Source: Cohaesibacter haloalkalitolerans (lineage in GTDB: Bacteria > Pseudomonadota > Alphaproteobacteria > Rhizobiales > Cohaesibacteraceae). Taken from it: a DNA stretch of 64,000 bases. The position numbers were made by a program, and so were the translations under genes. The notes beneath the pieces are model-generated. The model did not search any database and had not been told where the DNA came from. It worked only from the letters and a program-made list of their open reading frames with translations. Where the stretch lies: positions 186,001 to 250,000 of the forward strand of contig NZ_QNUM01000004.1 of the NCBI RefSeq assembly GCF_003574655.1. The letters run 5' to 3'. The stretch's first letter is position 1. Each line of letters starts with the position of its first letter. Below are positions 63,929-64,000 of this stretch, in pieces.

Positions 63929-64000
63929 TGAACTCTTCCTGCTTTTGCCGCGCCAGCAAAGTCTATGTCATGCATGGCTGGTCACGCGGCTGGAATTTTT

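Noticed and set aside
62408-63931. Antisense open frame of 507 codons over leuA
   Set aside because: leuA is a clear enzyme with all motifs; the opposite frame has none.

Overview
The window is a chromosomal stretch of an alphaproteobacterium, most likely a member of the Hyphomicrobiales (Rhizobiales). The signs are CckA, FliX, FlbT and FlaF, a single-cysteine DksA, a rod-binding-only FlgJ, and a giant growth-pole-ring-like membrane protein. A marine Cohaesibacter-like organism is a plausible guess, but the sequence alone does not prove genus. Coding density is high. I saw no tRNA, rRNA, CRISPR array or insertion sequence.

Layout. Positions 1-2440 hold the 3' end of mmsA and a pseudouridine salvage pair (psuK, psuG). 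From about 2.5 to 36.3 kb lies a large flagellar locus built of several divergent units: flgB-flgC-fliE-fliQ-fliR-flhB-cckA (minus); fliO-fliP (plus); fliL-fliM-DUF6468-motE-like-large TPR protein (minus); flgF-flgG-flgA-flgH (plus); fliX and dksA (minus); flgI-flgJ-flgN (plus); a small charged unknown gene; two flagellins (plus); flbT-flaF (plus); and flgE-flgK-flgL (minus). From 36.8 to 42.8 kb come sixA, ycjX-ycjF, an MFS protein, a methyltransferase and a ferredoxin. From 42.9 to 51 kb come an Hpt protein, the 1863-residue growth-pole-ring-like protein with 22-residue repeats, and an unusual CheZ. The rest holds a second MFS protein, a Mla-type lipid ABC transporter (permease, ATPase, MCE protein, then a lipoprotein), the plcP-agt lipid-remodelling pair, two EamA transporters, a DUF123 GIY-YIG-like protein, a MOSC protein and leuA.

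Regulation. Four exact TTAA-N7-TTAA CtrA boxes sit in flagellar intergenic regions (8947, 23734, 26883, 36436). Three sigma-54-type -24/-12 promoters precede flgF, flgI and flgE. This is the Caulobacter logic: early genes from CtrA, and rod, ring and hook genes from sigma-54 with FlbD and FliX. CckA, the kinase that feeds CtrA, is the last gene of the early flagellar unit. Each exact CtrA box has a GGCAA(A)TT element within 10 bp, which I cannot assign to a known factor.

The most interesting items are a CheZ whose acidic tail has three tandem short motifs resembling CheY-binding peptides, the growth-pole-ring-like protein with two separate 66-bp repeat blocks, the uncharacterised large exported TPR protein in the fliL-fliM unit, and the CtrA-box co-motif.
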